A DNA stretch of 8,068 bases from Pseudomonadota bacterium (lineage in GTDB: Bacteria > Pseudomonadota > Gammaproteobacteria > Burkholderiales > Ferrovaceae). The position numbers and the translations under genes are program-made. The stretch lies in the NCBI GenBank assembly GCA_021811005.1, contig JAJZPY010000094.1, forward strand, positions 1 to 8,068, read 5' to 3'. Position 1 is the first letter of the stretch. The number at the start of each line of letters is the position of its first letter. This document shows positions 7,085 through 8,068 of the stretch, piece by piece. Below the pieces are notes generated by a model that saw only the letters and a program-made list of their open reading frames with translations, was not told the origin of the DNA and searched no databases.

Positions 7085-7145
7085 GCCAGTTACCTGCACA
7101 GCAAGAAAATTTATTGACTGTAACTCACGGTTACCACTGATGGGC

Positions 7146-7164
7146 AGAGTCAGGGCATGACTCT
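7146..7164 (-). repeat. Perfect inverted repeat in the nrdB to signalling-gene gap
   Basis: Perfect 7-bp arms AGAGTCA/TGACTCT around a 5-base loop. On the minus strand it is followed by GCCCATC, with no T-run, so it is not a standard intrinsic terminator for nrdB. It lies at the expected transcription start of the signalling gene's candidate promoter, so it could be an operator or a leader hairpin. A second smaller repeat, GTAAC/GTTAC, lies just downstream at about 7124-7138. Confidence 0.45.
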
Positions 7165-7193
7165 AGAATATGCCGATTGGCTTTCCTCGTAAA
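7165..7193 (-). promoter_or_regulatory. Weak candidate promoter of the PAS-GGDEF-EAL gene
   Basis: On the minus strand, TTTACG (plus positions 7188-7193) is followed by a 17-base spacer and TATTCT (7165-7170). Each hexamer matches the sigma-70 consensus at 4 of 6 positions. Transcription would begin near 7158, about 75 bases before the ATG. Spacing is ideal but the hexamers are weak, as for many regulated promoters. Confidence 0.3.
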
Positions 7194-7214
7194 CAATCGC
7201 TCTGACAGGCTGCC

Positions 7215-8068
7215 TCAATCCCAGGACAGCGCCCCGCCCGTCTGGTATTCCGTCACCCGGGTTTCAAAGAAGTTCTTCTCCTTTCGCAAATTGGCCTGCT
7301 CATCAAGCCAGTTCAGGGCGCTTTCCGCTCCGGGAAACGGCTCTGCCAGACCCAGCTGCCGGGCCCTGCGGTTGGCAATGAAACGGAACTGGGCAATATG
7401 GACGTCTGCGTTGTAGCCCAGGATGGGTTCGCGCAGCACGTATCCGGCATAAGCCTCTTCAGCGGCGGCAGATTCCTCCCACAAGCGCTTCACGGCGTTC
7501 GGGTCCAGTTCAAGCCGCTCTTCCTGCATCAGGGTGCGAACAACCCGAATACCGAAGGCACAGTGCAGCACTTCGTCGCGCATGATGTACTGGAGCTGTT
7601 CGGCCGTTCCTTTCATCAAGCCGCGTCGCTGCAGGGAAAAAATCGGCGAGAAGCCGTTATAGAACCAGCAGCCTTCGAAAATTCCCGCAAAGAACAGATA
7701 GGACAAGGCAAACTCGTGCAGATTGTCCCGGTCCGCGAGGTCGAAATCCGACCGCATCACCCGCTCAAGGCGCTGGTTGGCCAACTGGATCTTGCCGTAG
7801 ATTTCCGGGATGACCCGGTAGCGGTTGTAAATTTCCTGCTGGTTGAGCCCCAGGCTTTCGATGCAATGCTGGTAGGTCCAGGTGTGCAAGGCCTCTTCAT
7901 AGACCTGCCGCGCCTGGTAGATTTGCAGTTCGGGCGCCGTCATTTTTTCCATGACGGCCAGCCCGATGTTGCGCATGGCCAGAATGTCGGAAGTCGTGAG
8001 ATAAGCCAGGACATTCTCGAATACATGCTGCTCCGCCGGGGTCAGTTTGTGATGGTAATCATGGACAT
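7215..8068 (-). CDS. nrdB: Class I ribonucleotide reductase beta subunit (N-terminus beyond edge)
   Basis: The small subunit of ribonucleoside-diphosphate reductase, which houses the diiron-tyrosyl radical cofactor used by NrdA to make deoxynucleotides. About 283 residues are visible and the frame is open to the right edge; the first part of the protein is missing. All metal ligands expected from E. coli NrdB can be placed: Asp in TTSDIL (codon 7986-7988), Glu in YEEALH (7893-7895), the His of that motif (7884-7886), Glu in IFEGCWFYNG (7674-7676), and Glu and His in RDEVLH (7572-7574 and 7563-7565). The radical tyrosine is present four residues after the first His (HTWTY, 7872-7874), so this is a Tyr-type enzyme and not the Phe-bearing Chlamydia type. 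The C-terminal tail ending GGALSWD is where NrdA binding is expected. nrdA is presumably upstream, outside the window. Confidence 0.95.
   Translation of the reverse strand, partial: VHDYHHKLTPAEQHVFENVLAYLTTSDILAMRNIGLAVMEKMTAPELQIYQARQVYEEALHTWTYQHCIESLGLNQQEIYNRYRVIPEIYGKIQLANQRLERVMRSDFDLADRDNLHEFALSYLFFAGIFEGCWFYNGFSPIFSLQRRGLMKGTAEQLQYIMRDEVLHCAFGIRVVRTLMQEERLELDPNAVKRLWEESAAAEEAYAGYVLREPILGYNADVHIAQFRFIANRRARQLGLAEPFPGAESALNWLDEQANLRKEKNFFETRVTEYQTGGALSWD

Noticed and set aside
7099..7099. GTG at 7099 as the start of the PAS-GGDEF-EAL protein
   Set aside because: No ribosome binding site precedes it, whereas the ATG at 7084 has AGGT at good spacing. It is kept only as an alternative.
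5582..7117. Long plus-strand frame (over 500 codons) opposite the PAS domains
   Set aside because: It is exactly antisense to a gene with unmistakable PAS, GGDEF and EAL domains, and its translation shows no recognisable domain. Long antisense frames are common in GC-rich codon-biased genes.

Overview
The window reads as chromosomal DNA of a GC-rich proteobacterium, most likely a betaproteobacterium. This is inferred from the LeuA subtype, the YaeQ protein, a class I ribonucleotide reductase small subunit and the overall codon use, not from any rRNA. I see no rRNA, tRNA, CRISPR array, insertion sequence or phage gene. The content is mostly housekeeping and regulatory. I found no convincing undescribed multi-gene system.

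Left part (1-2432): the first half of a leucine biosynthesis gene (leuA, minus strand, cut by the window edge) is divergent from an Lrp/AsnC-family regulator gene. They are separated by a short AT-rich control region that carries a promoter for the regulator and an imperfect Lrp-like site. Downstream on the plus strand are a secreted DUF2147 protein and a YaeQ-family protein. Their stop and start codons overlap, so they are probably co-translated, and a perfect TATAAT lies just upstream of the pair.

Middle (2433-3850): a small hairpin follows yaeQ. Next comes a 12-helix major facilitator transporter whose start codon region carries a perfect 7-bp-arm palindrome. A strong AGGAGG-ATG translation start lies 18 bp after the transporter and points into the antisense strand of the next gene. 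It may be a gene remnant or a small overlapping gene.

Right part (3851-8068, minus strand): a very large soluble signalling protein with five PAS domains followed by GGDEF and EAL domains, both with intact catalytic motifs, lies downstream of the ribonucleotide reductase small-subunit gene nrdB, which is cut by the right edge. The 130-bp gap between them has a perfect hairpin and a weak promoter candidate, so the signalling gene is probably transcribed separately from nrdB.

The genes do not form one pathway. The only clear functional link suggested by the layout is leucine biosynthesis next to a leucine-responsive-type regulator.
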